64,000 nucleotides of DNA from Paeniglutamicibacter antarcticus (GTDB lineage: Bacteria; Actinomycetota; Actinomycetes; Actinomycetales; Micrococcaceae). A program made the position numbers and the translations under genes. The DNA lies in contig NZ_CZJT01000150.1 in assembly GCF_900010755.1 (NCBI RefSeq), positions 82,554-146,553 of the forward strand, written 5' to 3'. Positions 36,465 through 44,833 of the stretch are shown in pieces. The notes under the pieces are model-generated. The model was not told the origin of the DNA. It made no database searches and worked only from the letters and a program-made list of their open reading frames with translations. How positions within the stretch are numbered: position 1 is the stretch's first letter; the number at the start of each line of letters is the position of its first letter.

Positions 36465-36731
36465 ATGCCGAGGCAGGAAAGCCCGCAGATCAAAGACGAA
36501 GAACTTTACGAGGCACTGCGTGACGAGGGAAATTCACAGCAGAAATCGGCCCGTATCGCCAATGCTGCGGCTCGTGATGGCCGAAAGGCTGTGGCTAAAC
36601 GAGGCGGGATGTCCGGAAATTACGAGGACTGGACCGTGCCCGAGCTCAGGACGCGTGCCAAAGAAATTGGTCTCGACGGATACTCAAAGCAACGCAAGAG
36701 CGAACTGATCGAAGCCCTAAGAAATTCCTAG
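36465..36731 (+). CDS. Small Rho-N/SAP-like domain protein (DUF7218 type)
   Basis: 88 aa. A charged N-terminus (DEELYEALRDEGNSQQKSAR) leads to a C-terminal Rho termination factor N-like motif, DWTVPELRTRAKEIGLDGYS followed by KQRKSELIEALRN, which usually binds nucleic acid. TGGAGG lies 6 nt before the ATG. Such small proteins are common in actinobacteria and their role is unknown. It is followed by an acidic-protein gene after 27 nt. Confidence 0.78.
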   Translation: MPRQESPQIKDEELYEALRDEGNSQQKSARIANAAARDGRKAVAKRGGMSGNYEDWTVPELRTRAKEIGLDGYSKQRKSELIEALRNS

Positions 36732-36758
36732 TTGAAATCGCAATCACCAGGAGGACCC

Positions 36759-37028
36759 ATGCCTACGAACATTCCAGAATTTGAACCCGGTCATGACGAT
36801 GAAACCGTGGACGAACCATTCGACGGGCGCGAAAGCCAGCCCGTCGCCGAGGGGTCGTCGGATGACCCGCGCACCTTGGACACTTTAGACCCGCTCCGGG
36901 ACGCGGAGCGGTTGATCGATGACGAAGCCCCCATTCTGGACATTCCAGAGGTGGACGATTCCGGGGTAGATGATCAGGATGCCGAAGCCCCAGACGGGGA
37001 AGAGGAAGATCGCTTCGACGCCGGGTAA
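36759..37028 (+). CDS. Small acidic hypothetical protein
   Basis: 89 aa, about one third Asp/Glu, with no predicted fold or family. CAGGAGG sits 5 nt before ATG 36759. It follows the Rho-N-like gene closely and is probably co-transcribed. The downstream 15-bp tandem repeat (GCCGGGTAACCGAAT twice, about 37020-37050) overlaps its stop. Confidence 0.6.
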   Translation: MPTNIPEFEPGHDDETVDEPFDGRESQPVAEGSSDDPRTLDTLDPLRDAERLIDDEAPILDIPEVDDSGVDDQDAEAPDGEEEDRFDAG

Positions 37029-37355
37029 CCGAATTGCCGGGTAACCGAATCGCAGTGGAAGCCAGCAGCTGATGGAGCGGGGGCAAGTGAAGATCGAGAT
37101 CCCCATAAGGTGAGATGACTACCCGGCCCAGGACCGGGGAGCGCCCGTTGGCTTGAGGCCCTAGTAGTGCAGGCGCGTTTATCTTAGGGTCCGTCGGCGG
37201 TTTAAACGGACTTCACCTTCAATATTCACGTTCGATATTCAGGTTTAACCGCTCATATCGGGGTCAAAAACCGGGGTTCGGATGAACGCCACGCTGATGA
37301 TGAGGCCGGGCTGTGGTGAGAACTTGTTGTGCCGTTCGGCTCATTCGGTTTTCGG
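37029..37355. other. Intergenic region between convergent genes
   Basis: About 330 bp with the 15-bp tandem repeat at its left edge and TTCACG/TTCAGG-like AT-rich sequence around 37215-37245. No gene is evident. Confidence 0.4.
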
Positions 37356-37787
37356 CTATTGCTTGAGTTTTTTCATGTTGAGGCGCCGAGACGGCAGAAT
37401 AACAAGCCACGTCACGAGGCTGGAGACGCAAGCGCCCCAGAGAATGTCCGTGATGGCAATGCTCGTGGGAAAATCCTTGAGTATCGTGAGCGCTGTCAGC
37501 GCCCAGGTTGCGTAGGTGAACAGGCCGAAGAGTGCTGCGCTAGCTAACCTTTTGGTCAGGGATACCTCTTTGTTGTTGGGCTGGATCCCATAGTGAACGA
37601 TCCCCGCGACATAGATCAAATAGAAGGCTGTGGCCCCGGCTAAGTTGAGTTCCGATGCGGTTAGATGCCCAATGTACTTTTCGTATTGTGGCCTCGCCAC
37701 GTTGATGATCCAGAGTGCGTCGATCACTGCGAAGAGTATCGCAGCGACTGCGTAGTGCAGCAGCCATCTCTTCACTCGGATACTCAT
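37356..37787 (-). CDS. DUF2177 family membrane protein
   Basis: 143 aa, four membrane helices. LLHYAVAAILFAVIDALWI, YLIYVAGIVHYGIQP, ALFGLFTYATWALTALTILK and DILWGACVSSLVTWLV match DUF2177. Function unknown; homologues often lie beside desaturase/cyclopropane or isoprenoid-like oxidoreductase genes. Its ATG overlaps the stop of the AMP-ligase gene by 4 nt, making it the last gene of the marR operon. Confidence 0.85.
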   Translation of the reverse strand: MSIRVKRWLLHYAVAAILFAVIDALWIINVARPQYEKYIGHLTASELNLAGATAFYLIYVAGIVHYGIQPNNKEVSLTKRLASAALFGLFTYATWALTALTILKDFPTSIAITDILWGACVSSLVTWLVILPSRRLNMKKLKQ

Positions 37788-39652
37788 GTTTGGGTCCTTG
37801 TGTCGGCGTACAATTTTTCGACAAAGTAGCGGGATCTTTCGATAAAATTGTCTCGTTTGAGTTTCATTGTCGGTGTGACGATTTCGTTCGCTTCACTCAG
37901 GTCGGTGAGAAGTACAATAAATTTTCGAACTTGCTCGCTACGTGCAATCTTCGCGTTGGCGGCGCTGACCGTTTTGACGATGGCTCTATGCAGTCGTTCA
38001 TCATCGATCTCAACCGCTCCACCGTCGTCTGGAATTCGCAGTCGGGCTATATCGGTGATGCCTTCGCGTTTCGCCCACTCTTGAACAGATTCGGGGTCTA
38101 GCAGTACTAAGCCACCTAGGAAGGGCTTTCCTTCACCGACCATGACTGCATGGGCAATCAGTGGATCGCTTTCGACGTAGCCTTCCCAAATGGTGGGAGA
38201 GACCGTCTTACCGCCGGCAGTGATGATGACGTCCTTGATTCTTCCCTTAAGGGTCAGACGGCCCTTCTCGTCGAACTCACCGAGATCTCCGGTGCGAAAG
38301 AATCCGTCGACGAAGGCATCCGCATTATCTGCGGTGTTGGTGTATCCGGAAAAGACACCCACGCCACGGGCAAGAACTTCTCCGTCGTCTGAAAGGCGCA
38401 CGGTAGTGCCTGGCATGGGCACTCCAACGGATCCCGATTTGATGGATCCTGGCATATTGCCGGTCAGCGGAGCTGTTGTTTCCGTCAGTCCGTAGCCCTC
38501 TATGACAGGCAGGCCGATTCCTCTGAAGAAGAGAGACAGCTCGGTATCCAGTGCCGCTGCCCCGGATAGTAGATAGTCAAGGCGCCCGCCGACCAATTTC
38601 CTCAGTCGGGCGTAAAACAGACGGTCAAAAATGGCATGTCGAATCCGGAGCCCGAAGGCGGCCTTGGCTGTGGGGTTGGTCTGTATGGCTTCGGCAAGTC
38701 GTCCCCACTCGATTGCGGTGGCCTGAGCCAAATTCCAAACCGGTCCGAGATGTTTCTTGGCAGCGGCTGCGCCCGCCGATGCTTGAATCTTCTGCAAGAC
38801 ACGGGGGACCACCACCAAGAAAGTGGGTTTGAGGACCCCTAGGGATGGCACCACCTCCCGAGTATCAGCAAGATGTGCAATCCGCATGCCGTTCGCCAGG
38901 CAGGTTAGTTGAAGACCGCGTGCCAGAACATGCGCCATGGGGAGGAAAATTATGGTGTTTCCCGATTCTTTGACCACCTCCGTATAGGCTGCGGCAACGT
39001 TCAGTACTTGACCCACGAAGTTGCCGTGCGTAATGAGCGCGCCCTTGGGCGCCGCGGTGGTCCCCGACGTATACACGATGGTTGCCGTGGAATCCAGGGT
39101 TGCCAGCAGGCGTCGTTCCTCCACGAGACTGTCGGCCACGTGTTTGCCGCCATCCATGAGGTTGGTTAGATCCGGCTCAACGCGAGCATCCATGGTCCAG
39201 ATCCGCGCGCCAGCGATTCCCGACTGTTCGAATCCCCGTTCCACTATCGAAGCCTGCTCACGGGAACCTGCAATCGCGTAGCGTACGGAGGCGTCGACCA
39301 GGACTGCCTTGACTTGCTCAACTGCCGAAGTTTCGTAGATGGGGACAACAATTGCGCCAGCAAACCACGCGGCCATATCCGTCAGTGCCCACTCGTACCG
39401 CGTGGGAGACATAATGGCCAGCGACTCCCCGGGCTGAAGACCTGCTGCAATGAAGCCTTTGGCCACGGCGCGCACCTCGTCGACGAACTCGCGAGTGCTC
39501 ACTTGGCGCCATGGGTCAGTGACAGCGCCGTCGGTGGAGCGGATCTCGAAGGCAATGTGTTCGGGTGAAGTGCTCAGGCGCTGCATCAGCAGGTCCGTCG
39601 CGTTCTGGTGTGTGGACGGGGCAACCAATAACGGCGCAGTGAACTCTCTCAT
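37784..39652 (-). CDS. Long-chain fatty acid-CoA ligase (AMP-binding)
   Basis: 622 aa from ATG 39652, which overlaps the marR stop by 4 nt (the frame is open to 39790). ATP-binding motif TATIVYTSGTTAAPKGALIT, GYGLTETTAP and FFRTGDLGEFDEKGRLTLKG with DVIITAGGKTVSP identify a FACS/FadD15-type acyl-activating enzyme. It would load long-chain fatty acids onto CoA. The MarR gene upstream and DUF2177 downstream share its transcript. Confidence 0.9.
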   Translation of the reverse strand: MREFTAPLLVAPSTHQNATDLLMQRLSTSPEHIAFEIRSTDGAVTDPWRQVSTREFVDEVRAVAKGFIAAGLQPGESLAIMSPTRYEWALTDMAAWFAGAIVVPIYETSAVEQVKAVLVDASVRYAIAGSREQASIVERGFEQSGIAGARIWTMDARVEPDLTNLMDGGKHVADSLVEERRLLATLDSTATIVYTSGTTAAPKGALITHGNFVGQVLNVAAAYTEVVKESGNTIIFLPMAHVLARGLQLTCLANGMRIAHLADTREVVPSLGVLKPTFLVVVPRVLQKIQASAGAAAAKKHLGPVWNLAQATAIEWGRLAEAIQTNPTAKAAFGLRIRHAIFDRLFYARLRKLVGGRLDYLLSGAAALDTELSLFFRGIGLPVIEGYGLTETTAPLTGNMPGSIKSGSVGVPMPGTTVRLSDDGEVLARGVGVFSGYTNTADNADAFVDGFFRTGDLGEFDEKGRLTLKGRIKDVIITAGGKTVSPTIWEGYVESDPLIAHAVMVGEGKPFLGGLVLLDPESVQEWAKREGITDIARLRIPDDGGAVEIDDERLHRAIVKTVSAANAKIARSEQVRKFIVLLTDLSEANEIVTPTMKLKRDNFIERSRYFVEKLYADTRTQT

Positions 39653-40113
39653 GTGGCATCCTTCTGTGAAAGGGTCTGCAGGTGGTCGCGCATCAGATGT
39701 TGGGCAACGCCTAGAAAAGCGCCAACAGCGGTCCGCTGGTCGGGGGGCAACGCTTCGAGATGAGCATCCAAAGCTGTTGTCAGTGGACACATCAGATCCA
39801 TGATCTTTTGGGAAGACGTTGGTGCCGCGCTGACAAGGACTTGGCGACGGTCAGCTACATCCCGGTGGCGAACCGCGTGTCCGCGCAGCTCCAGTCGGTT
39901 GGTGATCGCTGTGGTCGTGGCAGCAGTGGCCCCCAAGTTCTCCGCGAATTTTCCTGCTGTCATCGGACCGAACCGGGACAGTACTGTAAGCGCGCGGTAA
40001 TCGGTGAGATTCAGGCCGAAACGAATGGCGATTTCTCGTTCGCTCTCACGAACGAGGGTGTACAAAGACTGCAGAGTCTCGACGACAGAGCGGTTAGACG
40101 AAGAAGTAGTCAT
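39649..40113 (-). CDS. MarR-family transcriptional regulator
   Basis: 154 aa. Winged helix with LNLTDYRALTVLSRFGPMTA, TAITNRLELRGHAVRHRDVA and DRRQVLVSAAP. As the first gene of a marR-AMP ligase-DUF2177 operon and divergent from a DUF1295 reductase, it probably represses both directions from the AT-rich 145-bp gap, perhaps sensing an acyl or lipid ligand. Confidence 0.87.
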   Translation of the reverse strand: MTTSSSNRSVVETLQSLYTLVRESEREIAIRFGLNLTDYRALTVLSRFGPMTAGKFAENLGATAATTTAITNRLELRGHAVRHRDVADRRQVLVSAAPTSSQKIMDLMCPLTTALDAHLEALPPDQRTAVGAFLGVAQHLMRDHLQTLSQKDAT

Positions 40114-40143
40114 CCGAATTCCCCTAACTCACTAGCTTATATT

Positions 40144-40157
40144 ATAGTCAATACTAT
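40144..40157. promoter_or_regulatory. Candidate MarR operator
   Basis: ATAGT-CAAT-ACTAT, a perfect 5-bp inverted repeat in an AT-rich stretch (TATATTATAG upstream), lies about 30 nt before the marR start and about 100 nt before the DUF1295 gene. Confidence 0.45.
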
Positions 40158-40258
40158 TTGAACATCATACATAATCGAAACAAGACAGCATGCCGGGAAG
40201 AACCATTGCGGATGATCGCGCTGGTATTCGGTACCGCACGCGTGAAGGGAATTGCCTG

Positions 40259-41128
40259 ATGAAGGAATCAGACCGTAGGTCGCTCATTGTCCTGCCCGCG
40301 GTGGTGCTGATCGGAGCCCTACTTGCACTCGCGGGCAGCGACGGTGGTGCCCTCTGGGGATCAGTCCCAGTCTTCACTCTTGCCGTCGTCGTGGCCTTCT
40401 TGATCCAGTGGATCGCTTTCATTCCGGCGTTCCTGAAACAAACGGAGAAATACTACGACCTAACCGGCACTCTCACCTATACCGCCATCACCTTGCTGGT
40501 GCTCTTTGCGACGCCCGATATCCATGCCAGGTCTCTGCTGCTTGCCTTCATGGTCCTGGCATGGACGCTTCGATTGGGTACCTTTTTGTTCCGGCGCGTC
40601 AGCAGGGCTGGCAAGGATGATCGTTTTGATGAGATCAAGCCGTCGTTCATTAGGTTTCTAGGAGTCTGGACCATTCAGGGACTTTGGGTCACTTTCACGG
40701 CCGCCGCCGCATGGGTCGCCATGACCACTGCCAACCCGGTTGCGCTGGATGGTTTCGCATGGGTTGGACTCATAATCTGGGGGATCGGATTCGGTTTGGA
40801 GATCGTAGCCGATCAGCAGAAGGCACGTTTCAACCGCGAGCCCGCCAACAAGGGCAAATTCATCAACACGGGCCTGTGGTCCAAGTCGCGTCACCCGAAC
40901 TACTTCGGCGAGATTCTGCTGTGGATTGGCGTCGCCATCGTTGCCTTGCCCACTTTGCATGGATGGCAGTGGGTAGTAATGATCTCACCGGTGTTCGTTG
41001 CCCTGCTCCTCATCAAGATCAGTGGCATTCCGCTCCTGGAGAAGAAGGCAGAGTCGAAATGGGGAAGCCAAGACGACTATCGAGTCTATAAAGAAAACAC
41101 TCCCGTCCTGATCCCCAAGCTCTGGTAG
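40259..41128 (+). CDS. DUF1295 / steroid 5-alpha-reductase-like membrane protein
   Basis: 289 aa from ATG 40259 (the frame is open to 40190). Multiple membrane helices and the C-terminal signature NTGLWSKSRHPNYFGEILLW, followed by EYRVYKENTPVLIPK-like SQDDYRVYKENTPV, are those of DUF1295/ICMT-like reductases. These reduce enones or methylate prenyl-like substrates using NADPH or SAM. The next gene begins 46 nt later, suggesting a two-gene unit acting on a hydrophobic substrate. Confidence 0.87.
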   Translation: MKESDRRSLIVLPAVVLIGALLALAGSDGGALWGSVPVFTLAVVVAFLIQWIAFIPAFLKQTEKYYDLTGTLTYTAITLLVLFATPDIHARSLLLAFMVLAWTLRLGTFLFRRVSRAGKDDRFDEIKPSFIRFLGVWTIQGLWVTFTAAAAWVAMTTANPVALDGFAWVGLIIWGIGFGLEIVADQQKARFNREPANKGKFINTGLWSKSRHPNYFGEILLWIGVAIVALPTLHGWQWVVMISPVFVALLLIKISGIPLLEKKAESKWGSQDDYRVYKENTPVLIPKLW

Positions 41129-41174
41129 AAGAACGAAATTCCCTGATGGTGCTTGAGCAAAGAAGGAGAATGCC

Positions 41175-42806
41175 GTGAAAGTAATTGTGATTGGTGCGGG
41201 ACTAGCGGGACTGCGTGCCGCAGGATTGGCCTCCGAATACGGGCACGACGTCACCGTCTTGGAAGCTTCGCAAAGAGTCGGTGGCCGCGCCGATACCGAT
41301 CTGGTTGACGGATTTCGGTGCGACCGGGGATTTCAGCTCATAAATCCCGGCTATTCTGAGGCCCGGCGGGCCCTGAACCTTCAGGACCTTGACCTCCATG
41401 CATCAGGACGCGGTGTCGCTGTTCGGGATGAGTCTGGTGTTCAGATATTGGCGGATCCTTTCCGGCACCCCTCATACCTGAGTGGACTGTTCAGCGGCAC
41501 GGTGAAAGCAGCGGACCTTTTGGCGCTACTTCGTTGGAACCGCCTTGCACGCGCCGGATCGATGACACTGCACCAAGTCAACGACGACGCTGGTTTCTCT
41601 ACGCCCTTACGCAAGGTCATTGAAAGATTCTTTTCGGGTGTGGTGGCAGATTCGGATCTAAAAACCGCGGCTCCCTCGGCTCGAACATTGGCCTGGTATT
41701 TCGCCAAGGGTATCCCCTCGTTGCCGGCGCAAGGGATGCTGGCCGTGGCACAACAGTTAGCCGAACCGGTCATGGAAAACATCAGATTCTCAATGACAGT
41801 GGAAGCACTCACCAGCCACGGGGACCAAGTGACAGTGGTCTGTACCTCGGGCGAAGAGCTGATTGCGGACCGGGTGGTGGTGGCCACCGGACCCCGGGCC
41901 AGTGCTCAGCTCACGGGGCAGCCAGAGCCGACCATGAATTCCCTGACCACGTGGTGGTTCGATGCTCCTCATCGTCCCAGTAAGTTGCCGTTCCTCTACC
42001 TTGATGTCCGAGAAGGAGCGCGACTGATCCACACCTCGGTGATCTCCAATGTTTGTCCGTCGTACGCACCTGCCGGACGCCATCTGGTGCAAGCAACCGC
42101 CGTAGGTACGCACGATTTAGAGGACAGCGAAGCCATGGCCCAAGCCGCCAGCATCATGGGGATTCAGGACCCCGACTGGAGGTTGCTGGTGCGCCACGAT
42201 GTTCCCGATGCATTGCCCTCCATCGAGCCAGGGCATCGTCCCCTGGCTGGTGGAATCCCTGGCGTGATCGTAGCCGGCGACACTGCAGAAGCATCCATTC
42301 AAGGCGCATTGGCCAGTGGGTTTGCCGCCGCACAAGCCATTGGTGATACCCGGGAAAAGGTCAATGCGCGTGAGTCCTTCAACGATACGTTCACCCTTCG
42401 AATTCGGTGCCTCGGGGATGCCAACGACATCTGGGATAAGCTGACCGACCTGGATAGCCATACCAGAGTCATTCCCCTCACCACGGTGACGCCAGCCCAA
42501 CGCAGGATGAGCGATGGCCTGCAATTTGTCGGACTCACGTCTCTGGGGCCAGTGATAATGGCAGACCGCATGCTGGTGCGCCGAGCCGACGCACCTACTG
42601 TGGGAAACCCTGGATATCTAAACGTATCGAAATTTGGTCCGGTAGCAGGTGAAGTCGAGGCCAGGGTCGAGCAGCATGGCTCCGAGGTCGTGGTTATCTG
42701 GCGGCAGAGCCTCCGGCCGGCGTGGCTGCCACGCTGGCTCAGACCCCTTGGCGCCGTTGTCGCACGAGCAGGCTACGGAATTGGACTGCGCAAACTGCTG
42801 ACTTGA
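41175..42806 (+). CDS. FAD-dependent amine-oxidase-like enzyme fused to an SRPBCC domain
   Basis: 543 aa, GTG start with AAGGAG 7 nt upstream. Residues 1-390: Rossmann FAD motif VIVIGAGLAGLRAAGLASE, then EASQRVGGRADTDLVDGFRC and the C-terminal FAD contact VIVAGDTAEASIQGALASG, as in phytoene-desaturase/protoporphyrinogen-oxidase-like enzymes. Residues ~400-543 (FTLRIRCLGDANDIWDKLTD, then HTRVIPLTTVTPAQRR) look like an SRPBCC ligand-binding domain; in other genomes such domains are separate proteins. Substrate unknown. Co-directional with the DUF1295 gene. Confidence 0.83.
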   Translation: MKVIVIGAGLAGLRAAGLASEYGHDVTVLEASQRVGGRADTDLVDGFRCDRGFQLINPGYSEARRALNLQDLDLHASGRGVAVRDESGVQILADPFRHPSYLSGLFSGTVKAADLLALLRWNRLARAGSMTLHQVNDDAGFSTPLRKVIERFFSGVVADSDLKTAAPSARTLAWYFAKGIPSLPAQGMLAVAQQLAEPVMENIRFSMTVEALTSHGDQVTVVCTSGEELIADRVVVATGPRASAQLTGQPEPTMNSLTTWWFDAPHRPSKLPFLYLDVREGARLIHTSVISNVCPSYAPAGRHLVQATAVGTHDLEDSEAMAQAASIMGIQDPDWRLLVRHDVPDALPSIEPGHRPLAGGIPGVIVAGDTAEASIQGALASGFAAAQAIGDTREKVNARESFNDTFTLRIRCLGDANDIWDKLTDLDSHTRVIPLTTVTPAQRRMSDGLQFVGLTSLGPVIMADRMLVRRADAPTVGNPGYLNVSKFGPVAGEVEARVEQHGSEVVVIWRQSLRPAWLPRWLRPLGAVVARAGYGIGLRKLLT

Positions 42807-42811
42807 AAAAC

Positions 42812-43058
42812 GTCTTGGCCGAAGAGCGGCTCGGTGCCCACCGTCTCGGCTTGCACGTTTACGAGACCGAGCTCCTTGGCAGTTTGGGCCGCTTCGGTAT
42901 CGAGATCGTATGCGACTTCCAGATCATCCGAGACGAACCCCAGGGGAACCGTAATGACGGATTCGATTCCTTGTGCGGCGAGTACTTCTATTCGGTTATT
43001 GATGTCGGGCTCCAGCCATGGTGTCTGCGGCGAACTGGAACGGGAGCAGGAGACTAGT
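42812..43058 (-). pseudogene. Ferrochelatase (CpfC/HemH) fragment
   Basis: The minus strand encodes, without start or stop context, CSRSSSPQTPWLEPDINNRI, ESVITVPLGFVSDDLEVAYD and LDTEAAQTAKELGLVNVQAE, the C-terminal catalytic part of actinobacterial coproporphyrin/proto-ferrochelatases including the VPLGFVSDxxEVxYDLDxEA signature. About 82 codons survive; the N-terminal two thirds is missing. A full copy must exist elsewhere. Confidence 0.8.
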
Positions 43059-43256
43059 TCTGTTTCGAGGGGTTGTTATCGCCTAGCGGATTGCCGCAGT
43101 GAGAATCGATGCCTCAGCTGGCCCCGTCCATTGCCATTTATTCTTTGTATTGCAGAATGGTAGGAGAACCTCCAGGTGTTCTCCTTCACCGCAGAAGCAC
43201 CTTGGCGGGGGAAACCCACAGTGAGATCAGGATCAAGTCCAGCGCAGGAGCAACCA

Positions 43257-43688
43257 ATGACCGAATCATCCACGCAACAGCAGAAGCCTGCGGCACCGCT
43301 GGTTTACATCAGCTTCCCGGGCACCGCTAAGGAAGCCTTGGGCTTCTACGCGGACGTGTTCGGCGGGAGCCTTTCCCTGTTCACTTACGCAGAATTCGGA
43401 CGCACTGATGGTCCGGCAGACGCCATTGCCCACGGAGAGCTCAGGGGAGTGGTTTCCTTGGCTGGTTCCGATACGCCTGCGGGAGAGAAAAGCGTCCGCC
43501 TGGAAGGCTTCATGCTTTCCCTGCTGGGCACCGCGGAGCCGGCAATCCTTCACGAGTGGTTTGAGAAACTCTCTATCGGGGGCACTGTCCTTGATCCGCT
43601 ATCCCCAAAACCATGGGGCGCATCCGATGGCCAAGTCGAGGATCTCCACGGACTACGCTGGCTGATTGGATATGAGCCAGAGGCTTGA
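43257..43688 (+). CDS. VOC/PhnB-like protein
   Basis: 143 aa from ATG 43257 with AGGAG 6 nt upstream. PLVYISFPGTAKEALGFYAD and VFGGSLSLFTYAEFGR start the beta-alpha-beta-beta-beta unit of the PhnB-like VOC family (bleomycin-resistance/glyoxalase fold); WGASDGQVEDLHGLRWLIGY closes it. The function of this subgroup is unknown. The convergent ICL/PEPM gene ends 40 nt away. Confidence 0.82.
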   Translation: MTESSTQQQKPAAPLVYISFPGTAKEALGFYADVFGGSLSLFTYAEFGRTDGPADAIAHGELRGVVSLAGSDTPAGEKSVRLEGFMLSLLGTAEPAILHEWFEKLSIGGTVLDPLSPKPWGASDGQVEDLHGLRWLIGYEPEA

Positions 43689-43727
43689 TCATTTCCCGGG
43701 AATGGGCGCCATCCATGCGATGGATGA

Positions 43728-44513
43728 TCAGGCGGTCGAGCCGTCATGAAAGTCAATGAGGAGCTTCTGCACCTCCCAATAGGAGGTCGCCTTGGGTGCT
43801 TGTTTACCTTCTCGCATCAGCCTGACAGCCTCCACCGCCGCATCCACTGAGGCACGGTACGGCAGGGAACCGGAACTGACTCGCCGAACCCCAAGTTTCC
43901 CGAGTTCGGGAACCGTCAACGAAGAGTGAGCCAACACATTGAGCGGTAGCTTGATCCCGGCAGCCAAGTCCTGAATAGTCGTTTCATCGAACGCGCCAGG
44001 GACAAAGATCCCGTCGGCCCCGGCCTCGGCAAAGAGGTGTGCGCGCTGCCTGACGGCTTCAACCGTGGCTTGTTTGGCAAACCAAAAATTGTCGATTCGC
44101 GCATTGATGAAGATACCTGGGGTTCGTTGTTTGATGGCAGCGATTTTTGCCACGACGAGTGCCGGATCCACCAAATGCCCCGAACGGCTGTCCTCGATGT
44201 TGATGCCAACTACACCGAGCGCCGCCAATTCGGCGACGTAGTCTGCGACTTCCTCGGGCGTATCGGAGAAACCATCCTCGATATCCGCGGTGAGGTGGAC
44301 CGGCAGGCGACCCACCTGCGCCATCAGCGCAATGGTTGCCGCCTTGCTGGACCTGTCACCGTCCGGCACGCCGGAGCTGGCGGCTATCCCAAAGCTGGTG
44401 GTTCCAATGGCAGGGAACCCTGCCGCCGCGAATGCCAGCACGGAGCCGGCATCCCATGCATTGGGCAGCACCAGAGGCTCCTCGGCGCGATGGAGTTCGT
44501 GAAACGTTGTCAT
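43728..44513 (-). CDS. Isocitrate lyase/PEP mutase superfamily protein
   Basis: 261 aa. VLPNAWDAGSVLAFAAAGFP, HLTADIEDGFSDTPEEVADY and GINIEDS are the ICL/PEPM core with the Mg2+-binding acidic residues; INARIDNFW and ADGIFVPGAFDETTIQDLAA follow. It lacks the KKCGH motif of isocitrate lyase, so it belongs to the oxaloacetate-decarboxylase/2-methylisocitrate-lyase-like group. The exact substrate is unknown. Confidence 0.87.
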   Translation of the reverse strand: MTTFHELHRAEEPLVLPNAWDAGSVLAFAAAGFPAIGTTSFGIAASSGVPDGDRSSKAATIALMAQVGRLPVHLTADIEDGFSDTPEEVADYVAELAALGVVGINIEDSRSGHLVDPALVVAKIAAIKQRTPGIFINARIDNFWFAKQATVEAVRQRAHLFAEAGADGIFVPGAFDETTIQDLAAGIKLPLNVLAHSSLTVPELGKLGVRRVSSGSLPYRASVDAAVEAVRLMREGKQAPKATSYWEVQKLLIDFHDGSTA

Positions 44514-44783
44514 GTGCGTTTCCCTTCCGAGGTTCTTGAAATGCGTGATGGTGGCCCAATCCTAGGGTTTTGGTTGAAGCCGGCAAAGCAATGGTCGTTA
44601 TCCCCGCGTCGGCATTGCTGGCTTCCTTGGCAGGGTTCTTCCCAAAGACTAGGCCACCAGCGGCGTTCACGGGCGACCGCGCGTGATCCACATCTGGCAA
44701 CATCGCCCGGTGGCGATGGCAGTAGGTCCTTGCCGGGCCCTGATTGGGTGAAAACCGGGGTGATGCCGTCGTGTGATGGAATT
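44514..44783. other. Intergenic region between divergent genes
   Basis: About 270 bp with no coding signature. It should carry the promoters of the ICL/PEPM gene and of the phzF gene. Confidence 0.4.
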
Positions 44784-44823
44784 GCATCACCAAGGCTGCG
44801 CTGCAGCACAGCCTTGGTGATGC
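44784..44823. repeat. 18-19-bp inverted repeat just upstream of the phzF-like gene
   Basis: GCATCACCAAGGCTGCGCT and AGCACAGCCTTGGTGATGC pair with one G-U-type mismatch and a 2-nt loop. It ends 10 nt before ATG 44834, so it may be a terminator of upstream read-through or a translational control element; if so, the GTG at 44894 is a likelier start. Confidence 0.5.
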
Positions 44824-44833
44824 TCGGGGTCGC

